Under the pieces are notes generated by a model. It was not told the origin of the DNA. It did no database searches and saw only the letters and a list, made by a program, of their open reading frames with translations. Below, piece by piece: positions 43,626 through 56,279 of a DNA stretch of 64,000 bases (positions within the stretch are counted from its first letter, which is position 1; the number at the start of each line of letters is the position of its first letter). A program made the position numbers and the translations under genes. Source of the DNA: Desmodesmus armatus (Eukaryota > Chlorophyta > Chlorophyceae > Sphaeropleales > Scenedesmaceae); assembly GCA_007449985.2 (NCBI GenBank), contig VIIQ02000736.1, positions 1 through 64,000 on the forward strand. The letters run 5' to 3'.

Positions 43626-44975
43626 AATAAGAGAGTAGATAGGAGTGGCACACCCGGCAGTCGGTGCGCCACAACTTGTGATGCTGCAAAGCATAGACAA
43701 GGGGAATGCAGCGGCCCATGCACATAAGAAGTGCATATGCATTGGGCACACATCAGATGCATAGGACAAGCAAGTGTTGGGCTCACCAGCGCGCATCCGT
43801 ACACCAGGCTGGTTGGACAAGGCACAGTACCCAAGACCCAGCCACAACTGCCACAAGGTGGCCAAGAGGGAGCACTCACAGGTGCCGAGATAAGGATGTA
43901 AAGGCGCAACGGCCTGGAGCTGCCCAACCCACCGGGATGCATCTCAGAAAACCACGGCCCCTTGGGGGGGGGGGGGGCAGCATACCTAGACTGGGAGCCT
44001 AGCAGGCAGCAAGCAGTAGCTCGGCCAATGACCACAACTGCCGCATCCACACACAAGAGTGCAGCAGGGAGGCAACAAACTGGAAGCATAGTAGATCATT
44101 GAACAGGTGGCTGAGGCAGCTCAAATCAGCACACAGATCATGGTCACGCATCCGGGCACTACTCTAAAGCAGTACACAAGGCGGGGTTGGCAGCACAAGG
44201 CAGTGGCGCTCAGAGGGAGGGCAGCAATAGCCATGCAATGCTGCGCACAAACCAACATACGCAAAAGGGTGGCACTAAGGAGAACAGCACACCCAGGGGT
44301 GTGGACACGGTATGGCGCATGCCATGCCAATGCCGTTGCCAACTGCCTAGGACATGCAAAGTGTGCGACGGGAGGTCAAAGTCACAAGACGTACAAGCAA
44401 TGCCTGTCACCGCCAGAGCACAATCACCTGAGCCAGAAAACCAGGAAAGTGCCACAGCACGCGGGCTCAGCGTAATTTAGCAAGTGTGGCACGACGGTGC
44501 AGGTCACACAAAAGAGCGCAGGCTCGCTACAGCACAGATACTACAATTGTCATCAGAGTGAGTGACTGACAAACCAGCATACGAGCACATGGGCTCTGTT
44601 TACCAACAAGAGCAGCACCCAGGGCTACTAACATAAGGCAGCACAACACCCGAAGGTGAATTTTTTTTGTGCGCTGCACTTGTAAGCTGCACCAACAGCA
44701 GCACCAGAGCGTAAGGGCTCAGTGCACAAAAGCAGCGAATCAGGCGCTGTAGAGGCCCAAAGCCATTCTGAGCGGCACTCGGAAGCCACACCAGCAGCGC
44801 CATCAGAGCACATGGGCTCAGTGCGTAAAAGCAGCGCATCACGCACTGCAGAGGCCAAAGCCCAGACCAACAACAAGCCAAGCCAGCTCAAGCCCAAACA
44901 GAATCCAGACGCCACAAGCTCAGAGTCCCTTCATTGCTGCAACACAACCCTTGGTGGGCATACTGTATATGCGGC

Positions 44976-46999
44976 TCAGTGAACAACGCGCACAGCCATC
45001 ATAGGCCAAGACGCCTTGGGCATATGCTGGGCAGACCCAGCTGATCCCAGGCTGAAGGTGGCCTGAGGAAGGGCCACCGTATCAGCGGCCAGCAACATAA
45101 GCTCGTGGTACCAGGGCTGGGAGGGCCAGCAGGGCACCAGCAGAGTCACAGTGGCGCGATCCTCACGGATCTCCTGCACCACTTGCAACAAGATATTGGT
45201 TTCCAAAGGGGGTTTGCAAACCCGTTGAGACCCTGCCATGACTGTAGGAATGCATTGACTCCACTGCTGCCAGGACACCGATGCAGGCTGAAAAAGCTAG
45301 GCAAGTGTGTGTTGGTGTCCGAAGCAAACAGATCCACATCATGGGGCCCCCACAACACATCAAGGCTGGCAAAGACGCTGCCGTCAAGCCTGTAGTCGCT
45401 GCGGTCCAGAGCACGGGACGGCGCGTCAGCCAAATTGTGCTCAGAGGCTACACGCACCACCTGAAGCTGCACATGCAGCTCATCCAACAAGGCCCACAGG
45501 TGGCGGTACTCAGTCATCAACACAGGCGAACGCAATGCAAACCGGCCCAACACTGACTGCGTGACAGAATTGTCCTCATGCACACGAACCACCCGGTCAC
45601 GGACAACAGGAGCAAACGAGCGCAACGCCAGCTGCACAGCACGCATCTCCTTTTGATTGATGTGCATGGACTGCTCTGCAGCCGACCAGCTGCCACGAGC
45701 AACCCCTTCAGGGGAATCCTGCAACTCAGGCAAGACAGCTCCCCAACCCACATCAGAAGCATCAACGTACAATTCCACGGTGGCTGGGCGCAAAGCTATG
45801 GGGGAAGACAGGTGGCGGGCAGGGATGCTGGCCCACCACTCTAGGTCCCGAAAGGCTTGACGTGACAGCCTGACATCCCCATTCCGGCCAGGCACAGAAG
45901 CACATGCATCATACAAGCTACGCAAAAACAGGTTGGCAGGCATGACTGCCAAGCGCACAGACTGTGCAAAGCCACAAAAAGAGGCTAGCTCGCGCTTCGG
46001 AACAAGCCGACGGCGCAGCTTGGCAGAGACAGCGATGTCCCTAGCCATGCGGGAAAGCCTTGCTAGCTTAGCGGCTGGCACAGAGAAGGTGCCAGCCGCC
46101 AGATCAACTGTAAGCCCCAGGTGCTCCAGCTGCTGCACAGGCTCCCAAATAGACTTGGTCGGGTGGGGAATGAAACCAAGCCAGAACATCAAAGACCGCA
46201 CCCAGTCTGCACCAGCAGCGGCGGTGTCGCGATCCAGGAAGATGAACAAGAAGTCATCTAAATAGGGAAGGACCCTGCAACCATGCTGGGCCAGCCACGA
46301 GGACGGTGGGGGAGGGTACATGCAGCCTGGTGGGACACGGGTATGCTGGGGTGCACGCAAGTGTGCCACAAACACTCTAGCCACTTTGGTGAACACATAG
46401 GGACTGTTGTTCCACCCAAATGGCAGGCAATTGATGCTGTAAAACCTGCCTGCAAACTCAAACGAAAAATACGGCACAGATTCTGCATGCAGAGGCACCT
46501 GGTAGAAGGCATCTGCCATATCCGCCTTCAAAGCAAAGGCACCCTGCAGATCATAGCGCTGCAGAAACTTCAGGGTTTCAAACCTGCACTTGTAAGCTTT
46601 GTCAAACTTGTTGAGGTGTGACAGGTTCAGCACAAGGCGCCAAGAGGAGCCCTTCGGCACACAAAATGCATTCGAGCAATAATCAGGCTTTGATGGCAGC
46701 TCAGACATGATGCCAAGCTTAGCAAAGCGTGGGAACTCAGTGCACAACCACCACTGCTGCTGCGCATGTGTATACGGCAGGGGCCGTTTGCAGAAGGGCG
46801 GCGGGGCCCGTCCCCCAAGCCACTCTATCTCAACACCATGCTTCAACCAGGATACAACCCTAGCAGGGGCTCCAAGGGCTTTCCAACGAGATGCACACAA
46901 CCCCAGCCTGCGAGGAAGCGGGGTATCAGCTGGAAATGAGTGGCTGAACACCATGCTGAGAGACACAGGGGTGATCTCAAGCTCTGTGTAAAGGCACAA
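44976..46999 (-). CDS. Reverse transcriptase-RNase H of the PAT-like element (one frameshift)
   Basis: A 617-codon frame (46999-45146) followed, after a shift near 45190-45200, by a continuing frame to 44976. Residues ~110-310 are the reverse transcriptase: WRLVLNLSHLNKF, ADMADAFYQVPL, the catalytic YLDDF at ~246, and LGFIPHPTKS. Residues ~405-540 are RNase H: YVDASDVGWGAV, NQKEMRAVQLAL, HEDNSVTQ and ASEHNLADAPSR. DVDLFASDTNTHLPSFFS after it, and the W-P-x-Q-x-W-Y stretch in the second frame, are typical of DIRS-order elements. A Gln-rich, coiled-coil-like stretch at ~47230-47350 upstream could be the end of a gag-like frame. The shift may be real or a consensus error; if real the element is non-autonomous. 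Confidence 0.9.
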
Positions 47000-47612
47000 A
47001 CGTATGTGCCCCGGCTGGCTGCTGCACGACTAAGCAACCAGACGTAACTGACAAGTGGCCTAAGGCTGGCGCTTTCAGTGGGAGCCTATCCCCACACTTG
47101 CCTGCTGATGCAGAAGCCCTTACTGGGGGGCTGCTCCAGCAGAAGCGCTGCTGAAGCCTGCACTGGTGCAGATGAGCAGGACCATGGGGGTTCTGTGCTC
47201 TGCTGCCTTGCTGAGGGCCATAGGCCCCACTCCATGTTGCAGCTGGCTGCTGCAATCAGTCTTCACTATCCCGCAGTGGCTGCTGCTGTTGCTGCATGTG
47301 CTGCTCCAGCTGCTGCTCCAGCTGCTGTAGCTGCTGCTGGCCATCCATAGCTCCGATGTTGCCAGGGGATACTGCATGGGCAAGGCTGTGGGACCTGGTG
47401 TCCCAGACCTAGAGAGGTCTACTGCTGCTGTTGCTGCTGCTCGAGAGAACGGCTAGCAAACAGACGGCTGAGGCTTAAAGCCTATCTCTTTGGAAGAGCT
47501 TAGTCGATGGCAAACGTGCAAACGACTGGAGGTTCGAGGAAAATGCGAAGTTGAGCTTCGCACTCTGGAGGGAAAGGCGGTAACACTTCAAACGCTACCA
47601 AAGGTAGCGAGT

Positions 47613-47786
47613 CGAGTTGTTGTCACACACGTGTGAACAACAACAAAACGTGCCCTGCCAAGGGCAGGGCCAGAGTATATCATGCTAGGAGCAGCATGAG
47701 CACTCCAGGGCTTAGTGGGCCCAAGCCCTGGATGCATCAGCCCGCTAGCTGATTAACGCATGTTAATACATTATCATGCTATTAAT
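47613..47786 (-). repeat. Split direct repeat A1
   Basis: 174 bases identical to A2. This is the 5' terminus of the element. Confidence 0.9.
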
Positions 47787-50341
47787 TGGAAGAAATCTGA
47801 GGGGTTTTTGGGGAGGGGGGGTGGGGGGGGGTGTCCAGGCCCTGTTTGACTTTTTTCCACAGGGTTTGGTAACTTTTTTGTTTGCAGCCCATTTGACCCC
47901 GTAAGCTGCACTTTGAAGCTTAGATCACATAATATCGGTTGCAAGCCTTTGTTTAGCCTCACAATACATAATAAGCAACCTCAAGGCTGACAAAGGCAGC
48001 AGCACAGCGGCGGTTGACTGGCGGTTGAGGGCAGTGGCCCCATACGTTGGCTGGGCTTAATGTAAAGCAGTGCAGCATTACGATAATGTATTTTGATATC
48101 ATAAGGAAGTCTTTCAGATGCTGTTAAGCGTTGTGGGGCCGGTTCAGGATGCAAAGCATTAATGATTGATCATGAGATCACTGTTCAAAAGCCAGGCCTC
48201 AGGAGGGCTTGGAAAACGGTTCTGGGGGTGTAGAAACAATTCAACATGCGTTTACAAGCATATCATCCGTCGTGGGGCCCTGAAAAGCAGCTTTACCGGG
48301 GAAAGGGGGGGAGTGGGGGTGTCTGGGCCCGCTTGAACTTTTTCATCATGGTGTCCCCAACTTTATTTTCTCCCCCCCACCTTGATAATAAGCACGCGGG
48401 CGACGACAATAATTAATTAATAATTCTTTTGTCTCAGGTTCCGGGGGACTCAGCAGGTTGCTGAGCTCCAGCTGTGCTCATGTAAATGCCGGGGGGGGGG
48501 GGGGGGGGAGCTGCTGCAGGCACAACGGTTGTGGCTGCACAGCTGTACAGGTACTGCTGGGCTGGGGATGCTGTTGAAGGGGCACAGTCCACTGTGCAGC
48601 TGGAACACAGGTTAGCAGAGCAGCAGCCAGCCGCATTGCTGGATGCACCGTGAAGGATACGTATGCATGCTTGGTGGTCACAGCCAAAGCAAGTGCCCCG
48701 GAGGAGCAAATGCTGGAATCGGCTGTACTTTAAGCATCCCCTGCTGCTAGCTGCCCCTTGGCTACCACCAATAGGCCTGCAGTGCACACACCTGCCGCGG
48801 GGGGCTGGTTCTCGTCCTCGGATGCAGGGCGCTTGCCGGTCTCAACAAGTGGAGGCATGGTTGCAGCTTGTCCAGACACGCCATAGGATTATCTCCCATT
48901 GGCTTCACGCCCTGTAAACACTTTTGATGATTGAGGTTGTTGCAGGCGTTGGCCTGGCAGCAATGTAATGAGCAGGCACCCTGGCCCGAGCATCCGTGCA
49001 CTTTTGCATTGGTATTGGATCGAAACCTATAGGTTGAGAGCCTAATACGTTGCTAAGGTCACACCCCCACACATGACAGCCAAAAAAGTTGTCTACATGC
49101 CGTTCCCAAAAGTGCCACACGCAGCCCTGGCGGGGTGATTCTGAATAAATACAGGATAAAGATCATATTGAGAATAGTGAGAGACGTGCCCGACGCCGAT
49201 ACAGCGAAAGCGTAATTGCAACCAGGCCGTGGCGGAACCATCGGCCACTGGACACCCCACACGACAAGCAGTTGTATTTGTCGTTGATGACTGCAGCACG
49301 TCTGTTCCGCCAGAAGGCCTGGGTGCAAAGACGTCGAACCCATATACATGCACCATTTCCTTGCACGATGGTCAACGCGAAGAGAGCCTGCGTCAACCCT
49401 TCACAAAGCAAGCCTGTACCAGTAAAAAGATGTTTGGGCTATCGCTTGCACTACAGCAGCAGTCATGATGTGACCGCAGGTCAGACTGACTGACCCGTCT
49501 GCTGTTGCTGTCACAGAGGTCCACGGAGGCACCTTTCAAACGTTAACTTGCGTGTATAGCTATGTCTTGGTCATTGTGGAGGGCATTTGGTTAAGGAAAT
49601 GGGAACGGTTACGAGCTCCGCAGACGACAGTTGTCCAAGCACCTTGGACTGACGTCCGTATGACTGACTTCAGCAGTAGACGACAAAATGCTATTGTCGC
49701 GATGCTTTTGTGTGACTGCGAGTGCTCATAAATGTCACTCCATGTTCATTCCAGCCTGCTGAGGGGAGGCAGCACCACCGGCGTGGGGTAACCCAGCACC
49801 AGCTGCCGGCAACAGTTGGTGTGTAGCAGCTGGACAGTAGCATCACTGCAGCAATGCCTCCCCCGGTCCTACAAACCACGTGGAAGGGTTCTATCCAGTA
49901 CTGACGCCACCTGGGCGTTAGCCGTTCTATCTGTGTACAGGCGGTGGAAGCGGGGTCTCTGAGCTCAATTGCCTGGTGGCACCAACAGGAGCTCAGCCTT
50001 GCTCTGTTACAGGTCTGGGTCAGGGTGAATCCTTATATGTTCAGACAAACAAAGATAACATGGTAATTTCGTCAGCTGTCACGGCATCAATAGCCGAGAA
50101 CACATTTGCTGGCATTTGTAAGGTACTCCATGGATGGATGCTGCTGAAAAGCATATCCTTCAGCTGTGCATAAATGCAGCTATCTAATGACACTAAAAAC
50201 ATGTCAAACAGTGCATGTCACTAGTACCAGGGTGAGCCGCTTGGTGTCCCATTGGTCCTGTGAGTGTCCCACATCTCAGCTCACAAACTGGGTGTCATTC
50301 AGTGTACAGCTCTGCACACATAGACTCTGTGTGACGTGCCT

Positions 50342-50368
50342 ATATAGTGACTACGGTAGTCACTATAT
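50342..50368. repeat. 27-base perfect palindrome
   Basis: Arms of 13 bases (ATATAGTGACTAC) around a single G. It stands alone in unique sequence, with no flanking duplication. Confidence 0.85.
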
Positions 50369-52382
50369 CATATGCATATGTTCTGAGCTTATCCTGCTTT
50401 AACGCATGTGTCCGCATAAGCTCGCTCAAACGTATGACGCAATAGTATCCTTGCACGATGTACATGCGTATGTAGTACGCTGTAGTGGGGTGACTGAACT
50501 AGCTTGGAAAGCTGTAACCTTCAACAACGGCTACGGCGTATTCATACGTATTTTCTGTACGTGAGCTCGACCCCGCCAAAAAGTAAAAGTGTCAGAAACG
50601 GCTGGGAAACGCCCTGACTATTGTCCCACATATATTAATGGTTGCTTTTGGTGGTGTGTGCTTCAGTTAGGTAGCGATCGATGCTGTATGACGATCCCGT
50701 TTGTGTCAGCGGTTGTAGGCGCAAGTGGGGCGGTGGCACTCTCTTGCGTCCCAAATGTCGATCATCGACATACGTATGTGTCGCTGGGGATGGAACATAT
50801 AAGATTATGATCAAGATTATAGTTGTGTTGTAACCACAAATTTGGACACGTGCCTTGCCTTGCTGTCCCTGTTTAACGGCCACCTCTTTGCAAACCTACG
50901 ACCTACACCTACGGATTGCGTCCACATACGTAGGAAATACGCTGCGCTTCGCCGTGGGTGGGCCCCATATCTACCCTTTGGGACAACTCTAGTGACGTCC
51001 ACATGACCCACCCCTGTTTGTCCTTCCACACAAGGGTGTTGAAAGCCGCGTCGCAGCAGGCTGTCACCAACGCCTAATCGCTTGGAGCCAGTTTTAAAAC
51101 AAAAGCACTTACGCCGCGCCTTAGGATTGTGAGTACCCTGTTCAGCAACTAGCTTGCAACCGTAGAGCAATCCGAGGGTACCTGCTGCAACCTGGCTCCT
51201 CAGACCCCAAGCGTCGAGCTGGAATGCATCCTGGTCCCGTATTGTGCATTTGCTGATTATCTGCTGAGCAGCAGTGCTCAGCCGTGTGTTTGCAGGTCAC
51301 AAGCATGAGCCGGGTGTGGCTGCCATCTTTGGGGGACATCACGCCAGCCTGGCGGTGCCAAGCTGGTGGTTGCATTCACGCAGAACCGCTCAGCCCTAAG
51401 GTCTCAGACGAGTCGGGATGTCTTCAGGGCACGGCAATGAAACACTTCGCTTGTCAAAATGCAACGAACCTGCTCACAACAGCTCTGTGTGTCTGCTCTT
51501 GTTGCTTTGTTCTCCCTGACTGGCAGTTGATGCAGATGCGGCGTGCCTGTGGGTGATCAATGTCGCGTACGCATGCGTCTCGGCCGAAAATCTACCGTTA
51601 GATGTAGATGCCTCGGCAATCACTGTGGAATGCACTGGCCAGCGACGCCGTGCGTCCGACAACAAGACTTTCAAAGGGACCGGGTCTCTGAACGTCGGCC
51701 GCGACAACACCATTGCACGGTGAAGAGTTTGCTGACCGGCAGGGCAGGTGGCCGCCACCCGCGGCGGGAACTTGAACAAACAGACGCACATGACAACAAC
51801 GCGGGGATGCCATCAGGCGGCCTGCTGTTCTGGGCCAGCCCAGAGCCTTGCGCAGAAGGCAGCATATTGGGCAGTGCTCAGTAAGGTTGGCCGTGTAGGC
51901 TGAATGCAGTGAGGTGATCACTGATTTCAGCAACGAAAAGGGAAAAGGGAACTTTTGATTGACCAACCAGCGCCAAAGTTCGGCAAGCACGGTTGGCGGC
52001 TATGCACTGCTACAACTGCTTGCCGCCGCCAGGCGCACAGTTTGCGCACATGACTTGATGGCAGTTGACCGACCAGGTTATGCACAAGGGAGTCACTCCT
52101 TGCGGCATCAAAGCCTCTGGTTGCACCGTGGCGTGCAACTTCGCCCCATTTTGTGTGTGAGCTTGTTTGTACTACAAACTAGTATGCGCGGTCGCTTGGA
52201 TCGCACGTGATTGGGTATGTCACAGGTGGCATGCTGCAGATGCAAACATCCAAGCAGGCATGTTTGCTCGATCTCAGCATTCTGTCTGTTGGTAATCAAG
52301 GTTGAGGGGGCACATGAGTGCGGGAGGCCCTTGGCAAACAAAATGAGTATGTAGGCGTATGTGATTGTGAAGTGAGTGGCTG

Positions 52383-52440
52383 GCATGAGCTCTTGAGCTT
52401 CATATCTACAGGTGTAACTTTGATTTGATTTTGATGTGAT
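52383..52440. repeat. Short dispersed repeat (pair with 31943-31992)
   Basis: Shares ~48 bases (GAGCTCTTGAGCTTCATATC start) with 31943-31992, then TGATG repeats. Confidence 0.75.
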
Positions 52441-52498
52441 GTGATGTAGCCACTGTACGAGTCCAGTCGCTGGAGAGTCATGGACAAAAAAATTGTGA

Positions 52499-52541
52499 GG
52501 GTGCGCACGCGCGCGTGCGCGCGTGTGTGTGTGTGTGTGTG
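52499..52541. repeat. Alternating purine-pyrimidine tract
   Basis: GTGCGCACGCGCGCGTGCGC followed by (GT)n, about 43 bases of strict alternation, a sequence prone to left-handed DNA. Confidence 0.9.
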
Positions 52542-53657
52542 TTGATGGTCACCATGTAGTGGTTGCAGTGATACTGTGTGCAGATGCACCGTTGGGCTGC
52601 AACCCTTGGTGTTGCAGTACAGGGTCTAGCCATACAGAACCCTCTTGCCTGCTGGCTCACTACTAAATGGTGGCCAGCCAGAGAAATCAGAGAGAGAGTT
52701 GGTTCCTTGCTTCTGTGGCTAAGGTGGCATGTTTTTTCAAAAAAGAGCCGAGTCGGCTGTTTCTGTCTGTTTGCTTGTGGTTATGCGCATTGGGGTGGTT
52801 GCATGGTTTATTGTTATGTTACCACCACTGGACCCATGCGCCTGCCCTTGTTTGCGAGACTGCTGGTTTGCGAGACTGTTGGGTTTGGGCGGTTTTTGTA
52901 TCACTAGGGCGGGTCGGCTGGAGGTTTGCGAAGGGTACTGTGGTGCCAACCTGTTGCTCACCTGTCCCTTGGGAGGGGGGGTAAGGTGGTAGTCCGGTAG
53001 CTCGTGGAGTGACAGGATGAGCTGCAGCTTGGCTATAGGACTAAGCTGGCTCAGAATGGGTGCTGTGCCCTTAGGTAGGACACCAGGAGGCATACATGTT
53101 GTTGGTGTGCTGTGTTACAGTGTTGTGTGTTGTCAGGATCAGGCGTAAGCATCGTGTGCAGGCATGCTGATCGTGTGGGGTACAGCCGGCTGTGCAGTGT
53201 GATGTCGAAGGCGGGCCGCCCTTGTGGTTGAAAGTGCTACCCGGTCCCTGCAGCTTGGTCTGTCACTGCAACATGTGACGTGTTACTGTACAAAGTTGGG
53301 GTTCAACGATGGTAACATACTGTGCTGCTACAACCACGGTGAGAGCCCATGGAAAGGACCTTTTGCCTCCATGCACTGCAGGCAGACGTAGTCGCACTGA
53401 TTGCAGCTGCCCCGATAGGCTCCTTTTTGAATGGATGCTGCATAGTGGACACAATTGAACTTGCTTGTGAGCCTGCGGCCCACTAGTGAGTACTCAACAG
53501 TACTGTATGGTTCACTTCAAAGGATGAGTCACCTCTAGTGTCAGCACACACAGGCTGCCCCACACCACCACAGGGTTACAATCATGACTACATGCATGCG
53601 TGCTGCACCTTGAGCTTGTAAGCTTGCAGACCTCTCAGCCATTCGAATGCCACAAGA

Positions 53658-53765
53658 AAGTTGGTGTGAAGAGCCGTCCTCAACGGACGCGAGGCCAATG
53701 GGAAGAAGTCCTATGGCGTTAAGAGACCAAGGGGGTGTCTCTGTATCTTTATCTTTTTATCTTTT
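53658..53765 (+). mobile_element. 5'-truncated SINE copy
   Basis: Matches the last ~110 bases of the SINE at 42554-43092 from GTTGGTGTGAAGAGCCG to the ATCTTT tail, with only a tail-length difference. The tRNA-like head is absent, as expected for incomplete reverse transcription. Confidence 0.85.
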
Positions 53766-54149
53766 AAGTCAGTCAAGATCAGTCCAAGTTCAAAACTACA
53801 ACATTTGGCTCAAAGAAGCCACAAACCCCACACAAGAGCCAGAGGTGTAAGGGGTCCAAACAATGCACTGCATTGGAATACAATGCAGTACATGCATTGA
53901 GGACAGAGCCCCGAGCCACAAGCGCAGCGCTCATGGCTTGTCTTGGCAGTTTTGCATGCCCGGCCTCTCAGGTCACATACGTGTGTGTGTTGTCGCTGCA
54001 ATCACCCTACAACACGCCCCACTCAAAAACGCTTCCCCGCACCGCAGTGTCAAGGAGAAGGGCTCAACACATTTGAAATTTGAATTGCATGAGCAGGGCA
54101 ACAACGATACGCAGAGGTCTATCGGAGGCGAGGGAAGCAGGTGCACACA

Positions 54150-54905
54150 TTACTGCCGCAGCAGGTGGCAGGAGGGAGGGGGGGGGTAAAGCTGCACTGT
54201 ACCGACACCACCCTTGTGCACCCCACCTGCTGACAACAGCACTGCAGCAGCGTCAGCGCAGCAGCACACAGCACCTCTAGCACACCCTGCTGGCACAACC
54301 TGCTGCTCGCTGACAGCCGTAGCCAACCTAGGCACCTGCCTGACAGCTGACACCTAGCCACCGCCAACATCACCAGACACAACAATGCCACACACACCGC
54401 CCGGTCAAGCAGTGAATGTGTTGGCCTGCAGCACATCAAAGCTGCTGCCCCACCACCACCTAAACGGCAGCTGTAGCTGCACCCCCCTGTCCCCCTGCCC
54501 ACCATCCTGCAGCAACCCCAGCAACCGCCCCAACTCCCACCCCACCTGCTGCGAACAACACTGCAGCAGCGGCACCTCCAACACAACCTGCTATCCACTC
54601 ACAGCCCTAAGCAACCGTTGCCCAGTGGGCACCTGCCTAATGACTGATGCCTAGCCACCGCCACCACCAGACAGCGCCCCATCAAGCAGTGAATGTGTTG
54701 GACTGCAGCACATCAAAGTTGCTACCCCACCACCACCTGAACGGCAGCTGCAGCTGCACCCCCCTGTCCCCCTGCCCACCATCCTGCAGCAGCCCCAACA
54801 ACCGCCCCACCTCCTGCCCCACCTGCTGCGAACAGTACTGCAGCAGCGGCAGCGCAGCAGCAGACGGCACCTCCAACACAACCTGCTGCCCACTCACAGC
54901 CACAA
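54150..54905 (-). repeat. Three tandem copies of the end of the 54682-55455 ORF
   Basis: Units of about 260-290 bases at ~54150-54360, ~54380-54650 and ~54660-54905. The last belongs to the ORF and encodes SGQQVVLEVP...GDRGVQLQLPFRWWW...NTFTA. The middle copy keeps most of this; the first is shorter and shifted. The arrangement is again copies of a gene's end placed downstream of it. Confidence 0.75.
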
Positions 54906-55455
54906 ACCTAGGCACTATGCTCCTCGCTGACGCCTCTGATGCCTCAATACCGCCACTGCCAGCAGCGAGAGCGGCCCCAGAAGGTGCCCCTACCTGGCAA
55001 CCGGGCATCAACCGGCCGGGAGCCTCACCCCCTGACAGAGCAGCTCCTCCCCCCGCTGCTGCTGCTGCTGCTGCTGCTGGCTTGACCCCACCTACAGCGG
55101 CGCCACGCCTGCCCTGCTCAGCTGCTGCTTCTGCTGCTGCAATCTGCCGCAGAGCTGCTCCACCGCCGCTGCTGCTGCTGCTGCTGCTAGTGCTAGCCGC
55201 CCACACAGCACAAGCCCTATGGATGGCTGCCACGATCAGCCGCTGAACGTCCCCCATGGCCGATAGAAGCACCAGGCTGACTGCTGAACGCTGGGCTTCC
55301 TTCAGCTGCTTTGCTGCTGCCTTATTGGAGTTGGGCCCAAGCTGCGGCAGCCTGAAGGGGATTTTGCGACTGAGAGGTGTCTTCAAGACCCTGTGAGGAT
55401 TTGGGGGGAGGGGGGAATCAATGATGGCAGCATGAGGTTGTGGATCAGGGGTCAT
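54682..55455 (-). CDS. Hypothetical Ala/Ser-rich protein
   Basis: A 257-codon frame. Residues ~1-90 have a mixed composition with KAAAKQLKEAQRSAVSLVLL and DVQRLIVAAIHRACAVW, which could be amphipathic helices. Residues ~90-160 are runs of Ser, Gly and Ala. Residues ~180-257 hold the repeated segment VSGQQVVLEVP...LLGLLQDGGQGDRG...FRWWWGSNFDVLQ. No family is recognised. The conserved last part, found again at 54380-54650 and 38090-38235, suggests a real exon, but the start and any introns are uncertain. Confidence 0.4.
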   Translation of the reverse strand: MTPDPQPHAAIIDSPLPPNPHRVLKTPLSRKIPFRLPQLGPNSNKAAAKQLKEAQRSAVSLVLLSAMGDVQRLIVAAIHRACAVWAASTSSSSSSSGGGAALRQIAAAEAAAEQGRRGAAVGGVKPAAAAAAAAGGGAALSGGEAPGRLMPGCQVGAPSGAALAAGSGGIEASEASARSIVPRFVAVSGQQVVLEVPSAAALPLLQYCSQQVGQEVGRLLGLLQDGGQGDRGVQLQLPFRWWWGSNFDVLQSNTFTA

Positions 55456-55559
55456 GGAGGGACAAAGGGCACAAATTACGGCACTTGCAGCATGTGTATG
55501 CCGCCAGCCTGATACATAAGAAGCTGTTGCTGCTGGGCTTCATGCGGGTCTATCAGAGC

Positions 55560-55790
55560 CTGTATCGCCACCCCCAGCAACACCCCAGGAGCAGCTTTGT
55601 GCTGTGGTGTTTGAGCATGGAACCTGGGTCCGCCGCTGTTGGCAGTCCCTTGGCGCAACAACGCGTCTCCGGCGCTACTGCTTAGCTGCGAGGCTGCACA
55701 GCGAGCATGGAGGGGTGCAGTTGCGTCAGGGCACAGCAGTCGCAAGCCGGAAAGGACTGTGAAGCTGGCGCCAACTGGCTCAGGCGGGCG
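55560..55790 (+). pseudogene. Fragment of the beta-helix/membrane protein family (C-terminus)
   Basis: Plus strand encodes FVLWCLSMEPGSA, GSPLAQQRVSGATA, a stop, then LRGCTASMEGCSCVRAQQSQ and AGKDCEAGAN. The gene at 27574-30798 ends FVLWCLSM...GSPLMRRCISGSTAW, LRRCTAG..RCSCVR..QSQ and ASKDCEA. Order and spacing agree. Only the tail is present and it holds an in-frame stop, so it is a relic. Confidence 0.8.
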
Positions 55791-56279
55791 GCAGGCTTTT
55801 GGTCCACATATAGGCAGCCACTATTGCTGCTTTCAATGACAGCCGCTGAGGCATGCTTCTTGGTGTGTTTGGCCATTTTCCTGGGGTTAACTGTTCCTGG
55901 CACTTTCTGCTATGCACATGTGCTGTCCTACTGTTTGCCAAACAGCCGGGCTGCGCGTCTGCACTGCTGGCAAGGCAAGCTGTATCACATGCTGAGTGTA
56001 CCCTGTACCACATGCTGATTACATATACTGATATTACGTTTGGCCATAAAGCATTATGAATCAGGTTGCCTGGTCCCAAGCAACTGGCGTGTCAGGCTGC
56101 TGCACAAATCGGCTTGCGGCCATGACCAGGCACGCGTACGCGGTCCCCCCCAGTCGTAGAACGCGGCGTGTCCATACTGTGGATGAGCTTTGGCGACATG
56201 CTGATCTGTGCTGATTGAAAACCTGCTGTTAGGCTTGCTGTGCCCGTGATCACTCACAGAAGAAATGCACGATTGCAAC

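Larger units (their letters stand above)
43253..47786 (-). mobile_element. DIRS-order retroelement of PAT/Kangaroo type
   Basis: Read on the minus strand, the order is A1 (47786-47613), internal region with reverse transcriptase/RNase H, B1 (43625-43587), A2 (43591-43418), 126 bases, B2 (43291-43253). A1 and A2 are 174 bases and identical; B1 and B2 are 39 bases and identical. This is the split-direct-repeat layout A1-ORF-B1-A2-B2 of PAT elements, including Kangaroo of Volvox. Such elements integrate as circles by a tyrosine recombinase, without target-site duplication. I could not find a tyrosine recombinase in 43626-44975; it may be decayed, frameshifted or missing. Identical repeats argue for recent insertion. 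Confidence 0.8.
47787..53657. other. 5.9 kb without a recognised gene
   Basis: 47787-47900 and 48290-48390 share a G-rich motif followed by TGTCC(A/T)GGCCC and a T-run, so are probably copies of one repeat. 48490-48510 is a G-run. 49500-52300 looks like unique DNA with frequent CGTA and CATACG. Open frames stay below 135 codons and I see no domains or linked splice borders. 52737-53093 (minus) holds a 118-codon frame with LSPIAKLQLILSLHELP that I cannot place. Confidence 0.5.
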
